A DNA stretch of 64,000 nt from Devosia rhizoryzae (GCF_016698665.1 NZ_CP068046.1:1054001-1118000), one strand, 5' to 3'. Positions 34,924 to 47,831 are shown, numbered from the stretch's first letter. Numbers and translations are program-made. The notes: generated by a model from the sequence alone, not told the origin.

Positions 34924-35766
34924 TCAAAACAGCTGGTTGTTGTCTTCCGGCGTTGGCAGGGTCTTGCCATCCTCGCGATCCATGCGGTCGATCTGATTGA
35001 CCTCGTCGGCCGAGAGCACAAAGTCCCAGACATCGAAATTCTCGGCCGCGCGTTCCGGCTTGCTGGACTTGGGCAGGACGATCAGGTTCTGCTGGATATG
35101 CCAGCGGATAATAACCTGGGCCGGCGTCTTGCCATGGCGTTTGGCGATTTCGACGATGGCTTCGTTTTCGAAAAGTCCGGTGTCCTGGCCACCAAGGGGG
35201 CTATAGCACTCGATCTGGATGTCGCGGTCACGATGGAACTCGCGAATATCGCGCTGCTGATAGGCAGGGTGCAATTCGAGTTGGTTGATGGCGGGTGTGA
35301 CGCCTGTTTCGTCGACGATGCGCTGAATGTGCTCGGGCAAGAAGTTGGAAACGCCGATTGACTTCACCTTGCCCTGCTTCTGTGCTTCGACAAAGGCCGC
35401 CCAGGTTTCGGCATAGCGATCATGCTTGGGCGCGGGCCAGTGGATCAGGAAAAGATCGAGATGATCGAGCTTGAGGCGCTGCAGCGACTCATCGAGTGAG
35501 CGCAGCGCGCTGTCGTAACCCTGATGGTCGTTGCGCAGCTTGGAGGTAATGAAGAGCTCGTCGCGCCCAACGCTCGATTGGCGGATCGCCTCGCCGACAC
35601 CACCCTCATTGCTGTAGCCCTGTGCGGTATCGATATGGCGGTATCCAGCATCGATCGCAGCACCCACTACGCGTGGCGCATCCGACTCTTCAAGCCGCCA
35701 AACGCCAAAGCCAAGCTGCGGAATGGAGTTGCCGTCGTTGAGGGGAATGGCGGGTGTGTCAGTCAT
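34924..35766 (-). CDS. Aldo/keto reductase (2,5-diketo-D-gluconate reductase-like)
   Basis: A 280-residue NADPH-dependent aldo/keto reductase of the DkgA/YvgN type. The catalytic tetrad is visible as D and Y in HIDTAQGYSNE, K in ITSKL and H in LIHWP. The cofactor-binding end reads VLPKSSKPER. The ATG at 35766 has GGAG upstream and starts the conserved barrel; the open frame back to 35838 adds an unconserved extension. It is probably cotranscribed with the downstream FMO-like gene (42-base gap). The physiological substrate is unknown. Confidence 0.9.
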   Translation of the reverse strand: MTDTPAIPLNDGNSIPQLGFGVWRLEESDAPRVVGAAIDAGYRHIDTAQGYSNEGGVGEAIRQSSVGRDELFITSKLRNDHQGYDSALRSLDESLQRLKLDHLDLFLIHWPAPKHDRYAETWAAFVEAQKQGKVKSIGVSNFLPEHIQRIVDETGVTPAINQLELHPAYQQRDIREFHRDRDIQIECYSPLGGQDTGLFENEAIVEIAKRHGKTPAQVIIRWHIQQNLIVLPKSSKPERAAENFDVWDFVLSADEVNQIDRMDREDGKTLPTPEDNNQLF

Positions 35767-35873
35767 GAACCTGTCTCCAAAGGGATGTGGCCGACTAACG
35801 GCGCAACTCCGAACTGGCTCCATTTGCTTTTCCGGCATATGCGGCTCTATCCTAGGGGCATGGAGGGAAAGCC

Positions 35874-36317
35874 ATGAAGTTCACGACGACGATCCTGCTC
35901 GATGGCAACAATACCGGCATCGTCGTGCCTGACGACGTGTTGGCCGAGCTGGGTGGCGGCAAGCGACCGGCCGTCAATGTCACCGTCGGCAAGCTGACCT
36001 ACCGGTCCACAGTGGCGCAGATGGGCGGCAAGAACCTCATCTCGCTGAGCGCAGCGCGCCGGGCCGAGTCGGGCGTCGCCGGCGGCGATACGGTTGAGGT
36101 CGAGCTCACGCTCGATACCACCCCACGTGAAGTGGACGTGCCGGAGGATATGGCCTCCATTCTGGCCAACGAACCGGATGCGAAAGCTTTCTTCGACAGC
36201 TTGTCCTTCAGCAACAAATCCAAGCACGTTCTGTCCATCACGGAAGCCAAGACGGCTGAGACGCGCCAGCGGCGGGTCGAGAAGGCGATGGAAATGCTGC
36301 GCGCCGGCAAGAAGTAG
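35874..36317 (+). CDS. DUF1905 / YdeI-like protein
   Basis: A 147-residue protein. The N-terminal beta-barrel DUF1905 domain (FTTTILLDGNNTGIVVPDDVLAELG, read in part, then DTVEVELTLDTTPR) is followed by a YdeI/OmpD-associated helix pair (DMASILANEPDAKAFFDSLSFSNKSKHV). This is the usual two-part architecture of this family of unknown function. GGAGGG precedes the ATG. It is divergent from the aldo/keto reductase gene. Confidence 0.88.
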   Translation: MKFTTTILLDGNNTGIVVPDDVLAELGGGKRPAVNVTVGKLTYRSTVAQMGGKNLISLSAARRAESGVAGGDTVEVELTLDTTPREVDVPEDMASILANEPDAKAFFDSLSFSNKSKHVLSITEAKTAETRQRRVEKAMEMLRAGKK

Positions 36318-36745
36318 GGCAGGGTAGGCGCCGAACGGATTTGCAGTGATCCGTCCAATGGTCTTCATGGCCGATATGGCCGAAACGCAAGGCTCTGCCT
36401 CGATTTAATCACGAAAGAATCCTTGACGGGGCGAGTCATCGGCTCTAAACAGCGCCTACCTAAGCGGTCGGTCGTGATTGTCACACCGGGTCCCTGCCAC
36501 CTAGCGCGGGAATCCAGGACACTCAAACACACTGTCGGGTAACTAGACGACGTAAATCCTTGTGCGCATGACTGCTGCCTTTTCGGGCGGGTGGTCCGCT
36601 GCAACTGAGGCGCCGCCGTATCCCTTCGTGGGTCGGGCGAGCGCCGCTTTGGTTTGCTTGTGTAGACCGCCGACGCGCTCATTTGAGTGCGAAACGTAAG
36701 AACTGGTGCTTTCGGCACCAAATTTTGGACAATGGAAAGAGCGCA
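36318..36745 (+). promoter_or_regulatory. Upstream region of the str-S10-spc-alpha cluster
   Basis: A 428-base gap without a supported gene. A candidate promoter is TTGACG at 36423-36428, a 17-base spacer, then TAAACA at 36446-36451, close to the alphaproteobacterial CTTGAC-17 consensus but with a poor -10. This would give an rpsL leader of about 290 bases. A short hairpin TGGTGC/GCACCA lies just before rpsL (36705-36720). Confidence 0.35.
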
Positions 36746-37117
36746 ATGCCCACCATTAATCAGCTGATCCGCAAGCCACGCGCCAGCAAGCCAAAGCGGA
36801 ACAAGGTTCCGGCCATGGAAGCGAACCCGCAAAAGCGCGGCGTATGCTCCCGTGTGTATACCACGACCCCGAAGAAGCCGAACTCGGCTCTGCGCAAGGT
36901 AGCCAAGGTTCGCCTGACCAACCAGCGCGAAGTGATTTCGTATATCCCGGGAGAAGGTCACAACCTTCAGGAGCACTCCGTCGTGCTCATCCGCGGCGGC
37001 CGCGTTCGCGACTTGCCGGGTGTCCGCTATCACGTGCTCCGCGGCGTCCTCGACACGCAGAGCGTGAAGGATCGCAAGCAGCGCCGTTCCAAGTACGGCG
37101 CGAAGCGTCCGAAGTAA
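36746..37117 (+). CDS. rpsL: 30S ribosomal protein S12
   Basis: A 123-residue S12 at the decoding centre. The [12 protein letters not shown] loop has K43 and K44, wild type for streptomycin sensitivity. The second loop reads GGRVRDLPG, with arginine at position 88 where E. coli has lysine. The D in DLPG is the usual methylthiolation site. The ATG at 36746 follows GGAAAGAG. rpsG follows after 12 bases. Confidence 0.98.
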   Translation: MPTINQLIRKPRASKPKRNKVPAMEANPQKRGVCSRVYTTTPKKPNSALRKVAKVRLTNQREVISYIPGEGHNLQEHSVVLIRGGRVRDLPGVRYHVLRGVLDTQSVKDRKQRRSKYGAKRPK

Positions 37118-37600
<483 letters not shown>

Positions 37601-37612
37601 TAGGAGCGCCCC

Positions 37613-39703
37613 ATGGCACGCGATTACCCAATCAATCTCTATCGTAACTTCGGCATCATGGCTCACATCGATGCTGGCAAGACGACCACGACCGAACGCA
37701 TCCTCTACTACACCGGCAAGTCCCATAAGATCGGCGAAGTCCACGACGGCGCCGCGACCATGGACTGGATGGAGCAGGAGCAGGAACGCGGCATCACCAT
37801 CACGTCCGCTGCGACCACGACCTTCTGGAAGGGTCGCGACGGCACGATGCACCGCTTCAACATCATCGACACCCCCGGCCACGTGGACTTCACCATTGAA
37901 GTCGAACGTTCGCTGCGCGTGCTCGACGGTGCCGTCGCTCTGCTCGACGCCAATGCCGGCGTCGAACCGCAGACCGAAACCGTCTGGCGCCAGGCCGACA
38001 AGTACAACGTTCCGCGTCTGATCTTCGTCAACAAGATGGACAAGATCGGTGCCGACTTCTACCGCTGTGTCGAGATGATCGGTTCGCGCCTTGGCGCCCG
38101 TGCCGTTCCAGTGCAGCTGCCGATCGGTGCCGAAAACGAGTTCAAGGGCGTCGTCGACCTGATCGAGATGAACGCACTCGTCTGGCGCAACGAAGAACTC
38201 GGTGCCCAGTGGGACGTCGTCGAGATCCCCGAGGACCTCAAGGAACGTGCCGCTGAATACCGCGAGCGCATGATCGAAGCTGCCGTCGAACTCGACGATG
38301 CTGCGATGGAAGCCTACTTGAACGGCGACATGCCGAACAACGACACCATCCGTCGTCTGCTTCGTCAGGGTACCATCGACACCAAGTTCTTCCTGGTGTT
38401 CGCTGGTTCGGCCTTCAAGAACAAGGGCGTGCAGCCCCTGCTCAACGGCGTCATCGACTTCCTGCCCGCTCCGGGCGACGTTCCGGCTATCCAGGGCGTC
38501 GATGCCCGTACGGAAGAGCCGATCGAGCGTCATGCCGACGACAACGAACCGCTGGCCATGCTGGCATTCAAGATCGCCAACGACCCGCACATGGGTACGC
38601 TGACCTTCTGCCGCATCTACTCGGGCAAGCTCGAGCAGGGCATGATGCTGGAAAACACCGTCAAGGAAAAGCGCGAGCGCGTTGGTCGTCTGTTCCAGAT
38701 GCACGCCAACAGCCGCGAGCAGATCACCGAAGCCTATGCCGGCGACATCGTCGCCATCGTGGGTCTCAAGGACACCACCACTGGTGACACGCTCTGCCCG
38801 TCGAACGCTCAGGTCATCCTTGAACGCATGGTGTTCCCGGAGCCGGTGATCGACATCTCGGTGGAACCGAAGTCCAAGGCCGACCAGGAAAAGATGGGCC
38901 TCGCGCTCAATCGCCTCGCAGCCGAAGATCCGACCTTCCGCGTCAAGACCGACGAAGAATCCGGCCAGACCATCATCTCGGGCATGGGCGAACTTCACCT
39001 CGACATCCTCGTCGACCGCATGCGTCGCGAGTTCAAGGTCGAGGCCAATATCGGCCAGCCGCAGGTGGCTTACCGTGAAACGATCACCAAGTCGGCTCAG
39101 GTGGATTATACCCACAAGAAGCAGTCCGGTGGTTCGGGCCAGTTCGCCCGCGTCAAGCTCACCGTCGAGCCGTCCGAAGTCGGCAAGGGTCTTGAGTTCG
39201 TGAACGCCGTCGTTGGTGGTTCGGTCCCCAAGGAATACGTCCCGGGCGTCGAAAAGGGCGTCAAGTCGGTGATGTCGGCAGGTCCGCTGATCGGCTTCCC
39301 GATCGTGGACGTCAAGGTCACCCTGACCGAAGGCGCCTACCACGACGTGGACTCCTCCGTGCTGGCATTCGAAATTGCTGGCCGTGCTGGTTTCAACGAA
39401 GGTCTGCGCAAGGCATCTCCCAAGATCCTTGAGCCGATCATGAAGGTTGAAGTTGTCACGCCGGAAGACTACATGGGCGACGTCATCGGCGATCTCAACT
39501 CGCGTCGTGGTCAGATCCAGGGCACTGAAAGCCGTGGCATCCTCCAGGTCGTGAATGCTTTCGTACCGCTCGCGAACATGTTCGGCTACGTGAACTCGCT
39601 GCGCTCCATGAGCCAGGGTCGTGCACAGTATTCGATGACGTTCGACCACTACGAGCAGGTACCGCAGGCGGTCGCCGACGAAGTCCAGGCCAAGTACGCC
39701 TAA
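37613..39703 (+). CDS. fusA: Elongation factor G
   Basis: A 696-residue translocase GTPase. G1 is AHIDAGKT (17-24), G2 is RGITI, G3 DTPGH and G4 NKMD. Domains II to V follow at normal length. AGGAGC precedes the ATG. A CAGCGCAA/TTGCGCTG stem can form in the 65-base gap to tuf, which would occlude little of its ribosome-binding site. Confidence 0.99.
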   Translation: MARDYPINLYRNFGIMAHIDAGKTTTTERILYYTGKSHKIGEVHDGAATMDWMEQEQERGITITSAATTTFWKGRDGTMHRFNIIDTPGHVDFTIEVERSLRVLDGAVALLDANAGVEPQTETVWRQADKYNVPRLIFVNKMDKIGADFYRCVEMIGSRLGARAVPVQLPIGAENEFKGVVDLIEMNALVWRNEELGAQWDVVEIPEDLKERAAEYRERMIEAAVELDDAAMEAYLNGDMPNNDTIRRLLRQGTIDTKFFLVFAGSAFKNKGVQPLLNGVIDFLPAPGDVPAIQGVDARTEEPIERHADDNEPLAMLAFKIANDPHMGTLTFCRIYSGKLEQGMMLENTVKEKRERVGRLFQMHANSREQITEAYAGDIVAIVGLKDTTTGDTLCPSNAQVILERMVFPEPVIDISVEPKSKADQEKMGLALNRLAAEDPTFRVKTDEESGQTIISGMGELHLDILVDRMRREFKVEANIGQPQVAYRETITKSAQVDYTHKKQSGGSGQFARVKLTVEPSEVGKGLEFVNAVVGGSVPKEYVPGVEKGVKSVMSAGPLIGFPIVDVKVTLTEGAYHDVDSSVLAFEIAGRAGFNEGLRKASPKILEPIMKVEVVTPEDYMGDVIGDLNSRRGQIQGTESRGILQVVNAFVPLANMFGYVNSLRSMSQGRAQYSMTFDHYEQVPQAVADEVQAKYA

Positions 39704-39768
39704 CAACAGCGCAAGCTAAGAAACTCAACTGTAAGTCGGCCTTTGCGCTGACGAATTGGAGAAAAGCG

Positions 39769-40959
<1,191 letters not shown>

Positions 40960-40975
40960 AACGTCCACCAGACAT

Positions 40976-41003
40976 TCGCGGCGCGCGATAAAGCGCGCCG
41001 CGA
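40976..41003 (+). terminator. Strong hairpin between tuf and rpsJ
   Basis: A perfect eleven-pair stem TCGCGGCGCGC/GCGCGCCGCGA with a GATAAA loop, followed by TCCATTTTG. Most likely a partial terminator or processing site dividing the str and S10 operons. It ends 24 bases before the rpsJ start. Confidence 0.7.
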
Positions 41004-41027
41004 TCCATTTTGTCAGGATTTGAGAAG

Positions 41028-41336
<309 letters not shown>

Positions 41337-41418
41337 ACAAACAAGTATCCGCGCCTGCCGCCAAAAGGGTCCTCTGAAACCATGACCCGGCAGAGCGCCA
41401 AAAAGAAGGTAAGAACCG

Positions 41419-42114
41419 ATGCGTTCTGGATTGATCGCACAGAAGCTGGGGATGACGCGCATCTTCACAGAGGACGGCTCGCACGTTCCTGTGACGGTGT
41501 TGAGTCTGGAGAACTGCCAGGTGGTAGGCCAGCGTAGCGTTGAGCGGGACGGCTATGTCGCCCTGCAGCTCGGCGCAGGCCAGGCCAAGGCCAAGAACGT
41601 CAGCAAGGCCGAGCGCGGCCAGTATGCTGTCGCCAAGGTAGAGCCCAAGCGTCACGTGGTGGAATTCCGCGTCGATGAGGACAACCTCATCGAAGTTGGT
41701 GCGACCTTCAAGGCCGACCACTTTGCCGAAGGCCAGTTGGTCGACGTTACCGGCACTTCCATCGGTAAGGGTTTTGCCGGCGGTATGAAGCGCTGGAACT
41801 TCGGTGGTCTGCGTGCCTCGCACGGTGTGTCCGTGTCGCACCGCTCGATCGGTTCTACCGGTGGCCGTCAGGACCCGGGTAAGACCTTCAAGAACAAGAA
41901 GATGCCGGGCCATATGGGCGATCGCCGTATCACCACGCAGAACGTCAAGGTCGTCAAGACCGACGTGGAGCGTGGCCTGATCCTGATCCAGGGTTCGGTC
42001 CCGGGTGCCAAGGGCGCCTGGATCATGATCAAGGACGCCGTCAAGAAGCCGGCTCCCGCGAACTTGACCCTGCCGGGTTCGTTCGAGGCCGCTGCTGCGG
42101 GAGAAGCGAAGTAA
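41419..42114 (+). CDS. rplC: 50S ribosomal protein L3
   Basis: A 231-residue L3 near the peptidyl-transferase centre. It carries the extended loop [21 protein letters not shown] and the [20 protein letters not shown] block, in which the glutamine of GGRQDPG corresponds to the PrmB methylation site. Its TAA is immediately followed by the ATG of rplD with no gap. Confidence 0.98.
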   Translation: MRSGLIAQKLGMTRIFTEDGSHVPVTVLSLENCQVVGQRSVERDGYVALQLGAGQAKAKNVSKAERGQYAVAKVEPKRHVVEFRVDEDNLIEVGATFKADHFAEGQLVDVTGTSIGKGFAGGMKRWNFGGLRASHGVSVSHRSIGSTGGRQDPGKTFKNKKMPGHMGDRRITTQNVKVVKTDVERGLILIQGSVPGAKGAWIMIKDAVKKPAPANLTLPGSFEAAAAGEAK

Positions 42115-42732
42115 ATGGAACTCCAGGTAACCAATCTCGACGGCACGTCTGCCGGCTCGATCGAACTGAAGGACGACGTGTTCGGCCTTGAAGTTCGTCC
42201 CGACATTCTGCACCGCATGGTTCGCTACCAGCAGCTTAAGGCTATGGCTGGCACGCATGACGTGAAGAACCGCTCCGAAGGCGCTGCCACGGGCAAGAAG
42301 TTCAAGAAGCAGAAGGGTGGCGGCGCACGTCACGGCGACCGCAAGGCTCCCCAGTTCCGTGGTGGTGGCCGTGCATTCGGTCCGACCCCGCGCAGCCATG
42401 CGATCGACCTTCCCAAGAAGGTTCGCGTCCTTGCTCTCAAGCATGCGCTCTCGTCCAAGGCCAAGTCCGGCTCGCTGATCGTCATCGACAGCGTCGCACA
42501 GACCGAAGCCAAGACCGCAGCTTTGCGGACCACGTTCGGCAAGCTGGCATGGGCCAATGCGCTGATCATCGATGGTGCGACCGTCGACCAGAACTTTGCG
42601 CTGGCCGCCCGCAACATTCCCCATATCGACGTGCTGCCGATCCAGGGCATCAATGTCGTTTCGATCCTCAAGCGCGACAAGCTCGTGCTGACCAAGGCAG
42701 CGCTAGAAGCGCTCGAAGCGAGGTTCGCATGA
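42115..42732 (+). CDS. rplD: 50S ribosomal protein L4
   Basis: A 205-residue L4 with the tunnel-lining loop [15 protein letters not shown] followed by [10 protein letters not shown]. It may autoregulate the S10 operon as in Enterobacteria, but no E. coli-type leader is seen here. Its stop overlaps rplW by four bases (ATGA). Confidence 0.98.
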   Translation: MELQVTNLDGTSAGSIELKDDVFGLEVRPDILHRMVRYQQLKAMAGTHDVKNRSEGAATGKKFKKQKGGGARHGDRKAPQFRGGGRAFGPTPRSHAIDLPKKVRVLALKHALSSKAKSGSLIVIDSVAQTEAKTAALRTTFGKLAWANALIIDGATVDQNFALAARNIPHIDVLPIQGINVVSILKRDKLVLTKAALEALEARFA

Positions 42733-43022
42733 ACAAGCTTGCCGCATACGACATCATCCGCAGCCCGGTCGTGACTGAAAAGTCGACCATGGCCTCGGAA
42801 AACAACCAGGTCGTTTTCGACGTGGCGATCGATGCCAACAAGACCGACATCAAGGCCGCCATCGAGCAGCTCTTCTCGGTCAAGGTCAAGGCAGTGAACA
42901 CCCTGGTCCGCAAGGGCAAGGTGAAGCGCTTCCGTGGTCGGGTTGGTACGCGCAACGACGTCAAGAAGGCGATCGTCACCCTCGTCGACGGTCAGTCGAT
43001 CGATATCTCGACCGGCCTCTAA
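42729..43022 (+). CDS. rplW: 50S ribosomal protein L23
   Basis: A 97-residue L23 at the tunnel exit, docking site for trigger factor and SRP. It shows [14 protein letters not shown] and the extended loop [12 protein letters not shown]. The start overlaps the rplD stop, consistent with coupled translation. Confidence 0.97.
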   Translation: MNKLAAYDIIRSPVVTEKSTMASENNQVVFDVAIDANKTDIKAAIEQLFSVKVKAVNTLVRKGKVKRFRGRVGTRNDVKKAIVTLVDGQSIDISTGL

Positions 43023-43040
43023 GGGATAAGAGACAGCAAA

Positions 43041-43880
43041 ATGGCTCTAAAAACTTACAATCCCACCTCCGAAGGCCGTCGTACGCTCGTCACGACCGAT
43101 CGTTCGGAACTCTGGAAGGGCTCGCCGGTCAAGTCGCTGACCGTTGGTCTCACCAAGTCCGGTGGTCGCAACAACACTGGCCGCATCACCTCCTACCATC
43201 GTGGTGGTGGTCACAAGCGCTCGTACCGCATGGTCGACTTCAAGCGCGTCAAGTTCGATGCCGTCGGGACCGTTGAACGTCTCGAATACGATCCGAACCG
43301 CACCGCCTGGATCGCGCTGATCAAGTACGAAGACGGCGAGCTGGCCTATATCGTGGCTCCGCAGCGTCTTGCTGCCGGCGACAAGGTCGTTTCTTCGATG
43401 AACGGCGCTGACGTCAAGCCGGGCAACGCGATGCCGCTGGAACGCATGCCGGTCGGTACCATCGTGCACAACATCGAGCTCAAGCCCCGCAAGGGTGGCC
43501 AGGTCGCTCGTTCTGCCGGTGCCTATGCCCAGTATGTCGGCCGTGACCAGGGTTGGGCGATCCTTCGCCTCAATTCGGGTGAACAGCGCCGCGTCCATGG
43601 TTCGTGCCTCGCCACCGTTGGTGCCGTGTCCAACCAGGACCATGCCAACACCTCGATGGGCAAGGCCGGCCGCAATCGCTGGCTGGGCAAGAAGCCCGTC
43701 AACCGCGGCGTCACCATGAACCCGGTCGACCACCCCCACGGTGGTGGTGAAGGCCGTACCTCTGGTGGCCGTCACCCGGTTTCCCCGTGGGGCAAGCCGA
43801 CCAAGGGCAAGCGCACGCGCAGCAACAAGGCTACGGACCAGTTTATCGTTCGCAGCCGTCACTTGAAGAAGGGCAGGTAA
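43041..43880 (+). CDS. rplB: 50S ribosomal protein L2
   Basis: A 279-residue L2, essential for subunit association and peptidyl transfer. The conserved C-terminal block [22 protein letters not shown] carries the hydroxylated-histidine region. The following rpsS starts four bases after its stop. Confidence 0.98.
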   Translation: MALKTYNPTSEGRRTLVTTDRSELWKGSPVKSLTVGLTKSGGRNNTGRITSYHRGGGHKRSYRMVDFKRVKFDAVGTVERLEYDPNRTAWIALIKYEDGELAYIVAPQRLAAGDKVVSSMNGADVKPGNAMPLERMPVGTIVHNIELKPRKGGQVARSAGAYAQYVGRDQGWAILRLNSGEQRRVHGSCLATVGAVSNQDHANTSMGKAGRNRWLGKKPVNRGVTMNPVDHPHGGGEGRTSGGRHPVSPWGKPTKGKRTRSNKATDQFIVRSRHLKKGR

Positions 43881-43884
43881 AAAC

Positions 43885-44163
43885 ATGACCCGTTCGATTT
43901 GGAAGGGGCCGTTTGTTGACGGCTATCTGCTCAAGAAGGCCGAAAAGGCCCAGTCCTCTGGCCGCAACGATGTGGTCAAGATCTGGTCCCGCCGTTCGAC
44001 CATCCTGCCGCAGTTCGTTGGTATCACCTTCGGCGTCCACAATGGCCAGAAGCACATTCCGGTCAGCGTCACCGAAGAAATGATCGGCCACAAGTTCGGC
44101 GAATTCGCTCCGACCCGTACCTATTACGGGCACGCGGCCGACAAGAAGGCCAAGAGGAAGTAA
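43885..44163 (+). CDS. rpsS: 30S ribosomal protein S19
   Basis: A 92-residue S19 of the 30S head, contacting tRNA with S13. It starts with [18 protein letters not shown] and ends with a basic KKAKRK tail. rplV starts one base after the stop. Confidence 0.98.
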   Translation: MTRSIWKGPFVDGYLLKKAEKAQSSGRNDVVKIWSRRSTILPQFVGITFGVHNGQKHIPVSVTEEMIGHKFGEFAPTRTYYGHAADKKAKRK

Positions 44164-44164
44164 G

Positions 44165-44545
44165 ATGGGCAAGCCAAAAACTGAGCGCGCTCTCAAGGAT
44201 AACGAGGCTAAGGCTGTGCTGCGCATGCTGCGCATCAGCCCTCAGAAGCTGAACCTCGTCGCGCAGTTGATCCGTGGCAAGAAGGTCGAGCGGGCTCTCG
44301 CCGATCTCGAATTCAGCCACAAGCGCATCTCTGGCCAGGTGAAGAAGGTGCTCGAGAGCGCCATCGCCAATGCCGAGAACAACCATGGCCTGGACACCGA
44401 CGCCCTCGTCGTTGCCGAAGCCTTTGTCGGCAATTCGCTGGTGATGAAGCGCTTCATGGCTCGTGGCCGCGGCAAGTCTGCCCGCGTCGAGAAGCCATTC
44501 TCGCATCTGACGATCATCGTCCGGCAAGTTGAGGAGGCCGCATAA
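44165..44545 (+). CDS. rplV: 50S ribosomal protein L22
   Basis: A 126-residue L22. The beta-hairpin lining the exit tunnel is read as [19 protein letters not shown]. It lacks the MKR/LAR-type deletions known for macrolide resistance. Its last base is shared with the rpsC start (TAATG). Confidence 0.97.
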   Translation: MGKPKTERALKDNEAKAVLRMLRISPQKLNLVAQLIRGKKVERALADLEFSHKRISGQVKKVLESAIANAENNHGLDTDALVVAEAFVGNSLVMKRFMARGRGKSARVEKPFSHLTIIVRQVEEAA

Positions 44546-45288
44546 TGGGCCAGAAGATCAATCCAATCGGCTTCCGCCTGGGCATCAACCGCACCTGGGA
44601 CAGCCGCTGGTTCGCCAACAAGGGCGAATACGGCTCGCTGCTGCAGGAAGACCTCAAGATCCGCACCATGCTGATGCAGGATCTCAAGGCTGCTGCGGTC
44701 TCCAAGATCGTCATCGAGCGTCCGCACCGCAAGTGCCGCGTGTCGATCCACACTGCCCGTCCGGGCATTGTGATCGGCAAGAAGGGCGCTGACATCGACA
44801 AGATTCGCGCCAAGGTGAAGAAGTTCACCGACAGCGAAGTGCACATCAACATCGTTGAAGTGCGCAAGCCGGAAACCGATGCGACGCTGGTTGCCCAGGG
44901 CATTGCCCAGCAGCTGGAACGCCGCGTGGCCTTCCGCCGTGCCATGAAGCGCGCCGTGCAGACCGCGATCCGCATGGGCGCCGGCGGTATCCGCGTCAAC
45001 GTTGGTGGCCGCCTCGGTGGCGCCGACATCGCTCGTACCGAATGGTACCGCGAAGGACGCGTGCCGCTGCACACCCTGCGCGCCGACATCGACTACGGCA
45101 CTGCCGAAGCCGAAACCACCTATGGCATCATTGGCATCAAGGTCTGGATCTTCAAGGGCGAAGTCCTTGAGCACGATCCGTCCGCCCATGAGCGCCGTGC
45201 CACCGAAGGCGGCGAAGGCGGCCAGCGTAACGACCGTGACCGCGAACCGCGTCGTGAACGCGGCGACCGCGACCGCGAACGCGCATAA
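44545..45288 (+). CDS. rpsC: 30S ribosomal protein S3 with a charged C-terminal tail
   Basis: A 247-residue S3 of the mRNA entry tunnel. The KH domain has [14 protein letters not shown], and the C-terminal domain ends with the usual KGEVLEHDP. After that a tail of about 30 residues is made of repeated R, D and E (RDRE units). Tail length exceeds the E. coli protein by about 14 residues. Confidence 0.98.
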   Translation: MGQKINPIGFRLGINRTWDSRWFANKGEYGSLLQEDLKIRTMLMQDLKAAAVSKIVIERPHRKCRVSIHTARPGIVIGKKGADIDKIRAKVKKFTDSEVHINIVEVRKPETDATLVAQGIAQQLERRVAFRRAMKRAVQTAIRMGAGGIRVNVGGRLGGADIARTEWYREGRVPLHTLRADIDYGTAEAETTYGIIGIKVWIFKGEVLEHDPSAHERRATEGGEGGQRNDRDREPRRERGDRDRERA

Positions 45289-45303
45289 GAAGGTTAGTTC
45301 ATT

Positions 45304-45717
45304 ATGCTGCAACCTAAAAAGACCAAGTTCCGCAAGGCCCATAAGGGCCGCATCCATGGCCTGGCCAAGGGTGGTACGGATCTCGCCTTCGGCCAGTATG
45401 CACTCAAGGCCACCGAGCCGGAACGTGTTACTGCCCGTCAGATCGAAGCCGCTCGTCGCGCGATCACTCGCGAAATGAAGCGTCAGGGCCGCGTGTGGAT
45501 CCGGATTTTCCCGGATCTGCCAGTCTCCAAGAAGCCTACCGAAGTTCGTATGGGTAAGGGTAAGGGCTCGGTGGAATACTGGGCAGCGCGCGTAAAGCCC
45601 GGCCGCATCGTTTTTGAGATTGACGGCGTACCCGAAGACGTTGCAAAGGAGGCCCTTCGCCTCGGAGCAATGAAGTTGCCGATCACCACGCGTATTGTCA
45701 CGCGTATTGCCGACTAA
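45304..45717 (+). CDS. rplP: 50S ribosomal protein L16
   Basis: A 137-residue L16 by the A and P sites. It begins [16 protein letters not shown] and contains [27 protein letters not shown] in shorter blocks. The conserved arginine that YcfD hydroxylates in E. coli lies in the PTEVRMG segment. Confidence 0.98.
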   Translation: MLQPKKTKFRKAHKGRIHGLAKGGTDLAFGQYALKATEPERVTARQIEAARRAITREMKRQGRVWIRIFPDLPVSKKPTEVRMGKGKGSVEYWAARVKPGRIVFEIDGVPEDVAKEALRLGAMKLPITTRIVTRIAD

Positions 45718-45728
45718 GGAACACGAGT

Positions 45729-45923
45729 ATGAAAGCCAGTGATGTGCGGGCCAAGACCGCAGACGAACTGAATGATCAGCTCGTCGACCTGAAGAAAGAA
45801 CAGTTCAACCTGCGTTTCCAGCGCGCTACCCAGCAGTTGGAAAAGCCGGCTCGAGTGAAGGAAGTCCGCCGCGACATCGCGCGGATCAAGACCATCCTCG
45901 GCCAAAAGAACGCAGCTAAGTAA
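45729..45923 (+). CDS. rpmC: 50S ribosomal protein L29
   Basis: A 64-residue two-helix L29 with [19 protein letters not shown] and the [10 protein letters not shown] end. It lies by the tunnel exit next to L23. Typical size and position. Confidence 0.97.
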   Translation: MKASDVRAKTADELNDQLVDLKKEQFNLRFQRATQQLEKPARVKEVRRDIARIKTILGQKNAAK

Positions 45924-45933
45924 GGAAGACTCC

Positions 45934-46188
45934 ATGCCAAAGCGCGTTCTGCAGGGGACTGTCGTCTCCGACGCCAACGACAAGACCATCGTGGTCCGTG
46001 TCGAGCGCCGTTTCACCCATCCGCTTCTCAAGAAGACCGTGCGTCGTTCCAAGAAGTATCACGCTCACGACGAGAACAATCTGGCCAAGGTCGGCCAGAC
46101 CGTGTGGATCGAGGAAACCGCGCCGATCAGCAAGAACAAGCGCTGGACCCTGGTCCAGGACAACGCTTCGTCTGCGCAATCCGCGTAA
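45934..46188 (+). CDS. rpsQ: 30S ribosomal protein S17
   Basis: An 84-residue OB-fold S17. It starts [18 protein letters not shown] and has the loop [20 protein letters not shown] in two parts. A 65-base gap separates it from rplN. Confidence 0.97.
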   Translation: MPKRVLQGTVVSDANDKTIVVRVERRFTHPLLKKTVRRSKKYHAHDENNLAKVGQTVWIEETAPISKNKRWTLVQDNASSAQSA

Positions 46189-46253
46189 GAGAAACAATTC
46201 AGGTCGGCGCGCCGGATGACGGTCGCAGCCGATAAACTAGAAGGCATCCAGTC

Positions 46254-46622
46254 ATGATCCAGATGCAGTCCAATCTCGATGTCGCCGACAATTCCGGCGC
46301 CAAGCGAGTCATGTGCATCAAGGTGCTGGGCGGTTCGCATCGCAAGTACGCCTCGGTCGGCGACGTTATCGTCGTTTCGGTCAAGGACGCTATTCCGCGC
46401 GGCCGCGTTAAGAAGGGCCAAGTGATGAAGGCCGTGGTGGTTCGCACCGCAACCGACATCCGTCGCCCCGATGGCACCGTCATCCGTTTCGACAAGAACG
46501 CCGCCGTTCTTCTGAACAATCAGAAAGAGCCGATCGGCACCCGTATCTTCGGACCAGTTCCGCGCGAACTCCGCGCCAAGAACCACATGAAGATCATTTC
46601 GCTCGCTCCTGAGGTGCTGTAA
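46254..46622 (+). CDS. rplN: 50S ribosomal protein L14
   Basis: A 122-residue L14 at the subunit interface, target of the silencing factor RsfS. It starts [18 protein letters not shown] and ends [11 protein letters not shown]. Its TAA overlaps the rplX ATG by one base. Confidence 0.98.
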   Translation: MIQMQSNLDVADNSGAKRVMCIKVLGGSHRKYASVGDVIVVSVKDAIPRGRVKKGQVMKAVVVRTATDIRRPDGTVIRFDKNAAVLLNNQKEPIGTRIFGPVPRELRAKNHMKIISLAPEVL

Positions 46623-46933
46623 TGGCCGCCAAGATCAAGAAGGGCGACAAAGTGGTCGTCCTGGCCGGCAAGGACAAGGGCAAGACCGGTCAGGTCCTGT
46701 CCGTCATCCCGACCGAAACCAAGGCGCTGGTCCAGGGTATCAACCTTGTCCGCCGCCACCAGAAGCAGACTGCCTCGCAGGATGCCGGCATCTTCACCAA
46801 GGAAGCGCCGATCCACCTGTCGAACCTGGCCGTCGCCGATGCCAATGGCAAGCCCAGCCGCGTCGGTTTCTCGATTGTCGACGGCGTGAAGTCGCGCGTC
46901 GCCAAGACCACCGGAGATAAGATCGATGGCTGA
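46622..46933 (+). CDS. rplX: 50S ribosomal protein L24
   Basis: A 103-residue KOW-domain L24, an early assembly initiator. The KOW motif is [19 protein letters not shown]. Its 3' end overlaps the rplE start by eight bases. Confidence 0.98.
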   Translation: MAAKIKKGDKVVVLAGKDKGKTGQVLSVIPTETKALVQGINLVRRHQKQTASQDAGIFTKEAPIHLSNLAVADANGKPSRVGFSIVDGVKSRVAKTTGDKIDG

Positions 46934-47483
46934 GACCGCTTACGTTCCGCGTCTCCGGACCGAATACGACGACAAGATCAAGGCCGCACTGCGTGAGCAG
47001 TTCAGCTACAAGAACGTCATGGAATTGCCGCGCCTGGACAAGATCGTCCTCAACATGGGCGTTGGCGAAGCCGTCAACGACACCAAGAAGGTGAAGTCGG
47101 CTGCCGACGAGCTGCAGAAGATCGCTGGCCAGAAGCCGGTCATCACCCACGCTCGCAAGTCGATCGCAGGCTTCAAGGTTCGCGAAAACATGCCGCTTGG
47201 CGTCAAGGTGACGCTGCGCAAGACCCGCATGTACGAATTCCTGGACCGCCTGGTGACGATCGCCTTGCCGCGCGTCCGCGACTTCCGCGGCCTTAACCCG
47301 AACGCGTTCGACGGCAATGGCAACTACGCCATGGGCCTCAAGGAACACATCGTTTTCCCCGAAATCAACTACGATCAGATCGATCAGGTTTGGGGCATGG
47401 ACATCGTGATCTGCACGACGGCCAAGAACGACGATGAGGCGCGTGCGCTTCTCAAGGCTTTCAACTTCCCGTTCCGCCAGTAA
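46926..47483 (+). CDS. rplE: 50S ribosomal protein L5
   Basis: A 185-residue L5 that binds 5S rRNA and the P-site tRNA. The signature [19 protein letters not shown] and the C-terminal [17 protein letters not shown] (short blocks) are intact. The eight-base overlap with rplX suggests coupling. Confidence 0.98.
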   Translation: MAETAYVPRLRTEYDDKIKAALREQFSYKNVMELPRLDKIVLNMGVGEAVNDTKKVKSAADELQKIAGQKPVITHARKSIAGFKVRENMPLGVKVTLRKTRMYEFLDRLVTIALPRVRDFRGLNPNAFDGNGNYAMGLKEHIVFPEINYDQIDQVWGMDIVICTTAKNDDEARALLKAFNFPFRQ

Positions 47484-47513
47484 GCGGGCAGGGGAAGGAT
47501 AAAGGATCAGGAA

Positions 47514-47819
47514 ATGGCAAAGACCAGCTCCATCGAAAAGAACAAGAAGCGCGCCGCTCTGGCCAAGCAGTATGCCGACAAGCGCGCAGCGCTCAAGGCT
47601 ACCATCAAGAGCCAGGACACTCCCATCGAGGAACGCTTCAAGGCCGGCCTCAAGCTGGCTGAACTGCCGCGCAACTCGGCCAAGGTTCGAATTCGCAACC
47701 GTTGCGAAGTGTCGGGCCGCCCGCGTGGTTACTATCGCAAGCTCAAGATGAGCCGTATTGCTCTGCGTCAGCTGGGCAACCTGGGCATGATCCCGGGCCT
47801 CGTTAAGTCGAGCTGGTAA
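47514..47819 (+). CDS. rpsN: 30S ribosomal protein S14 (long, zinc-free form)
   Basis: A 101-residue S14 of the C-minus type: the C-terminal [14 protein letters not shown] segment lacks the paired CxxC zinc ligands of the short form. This is normal for alphaproteobacteria. It follows rplE by 30 bases. Confidence 0.97.
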   Translation: MAKTSSIEKNKKRAALAKQYADKRAALKATIKSQDTPIEERFKAGLKLAELPRNSAKVRIRNRCEVSGRPRGYYRKLKMSRIALRQLGNLGMIPGLVKSSW

Positions 47820-47831
47820 GGAGATCATCAG

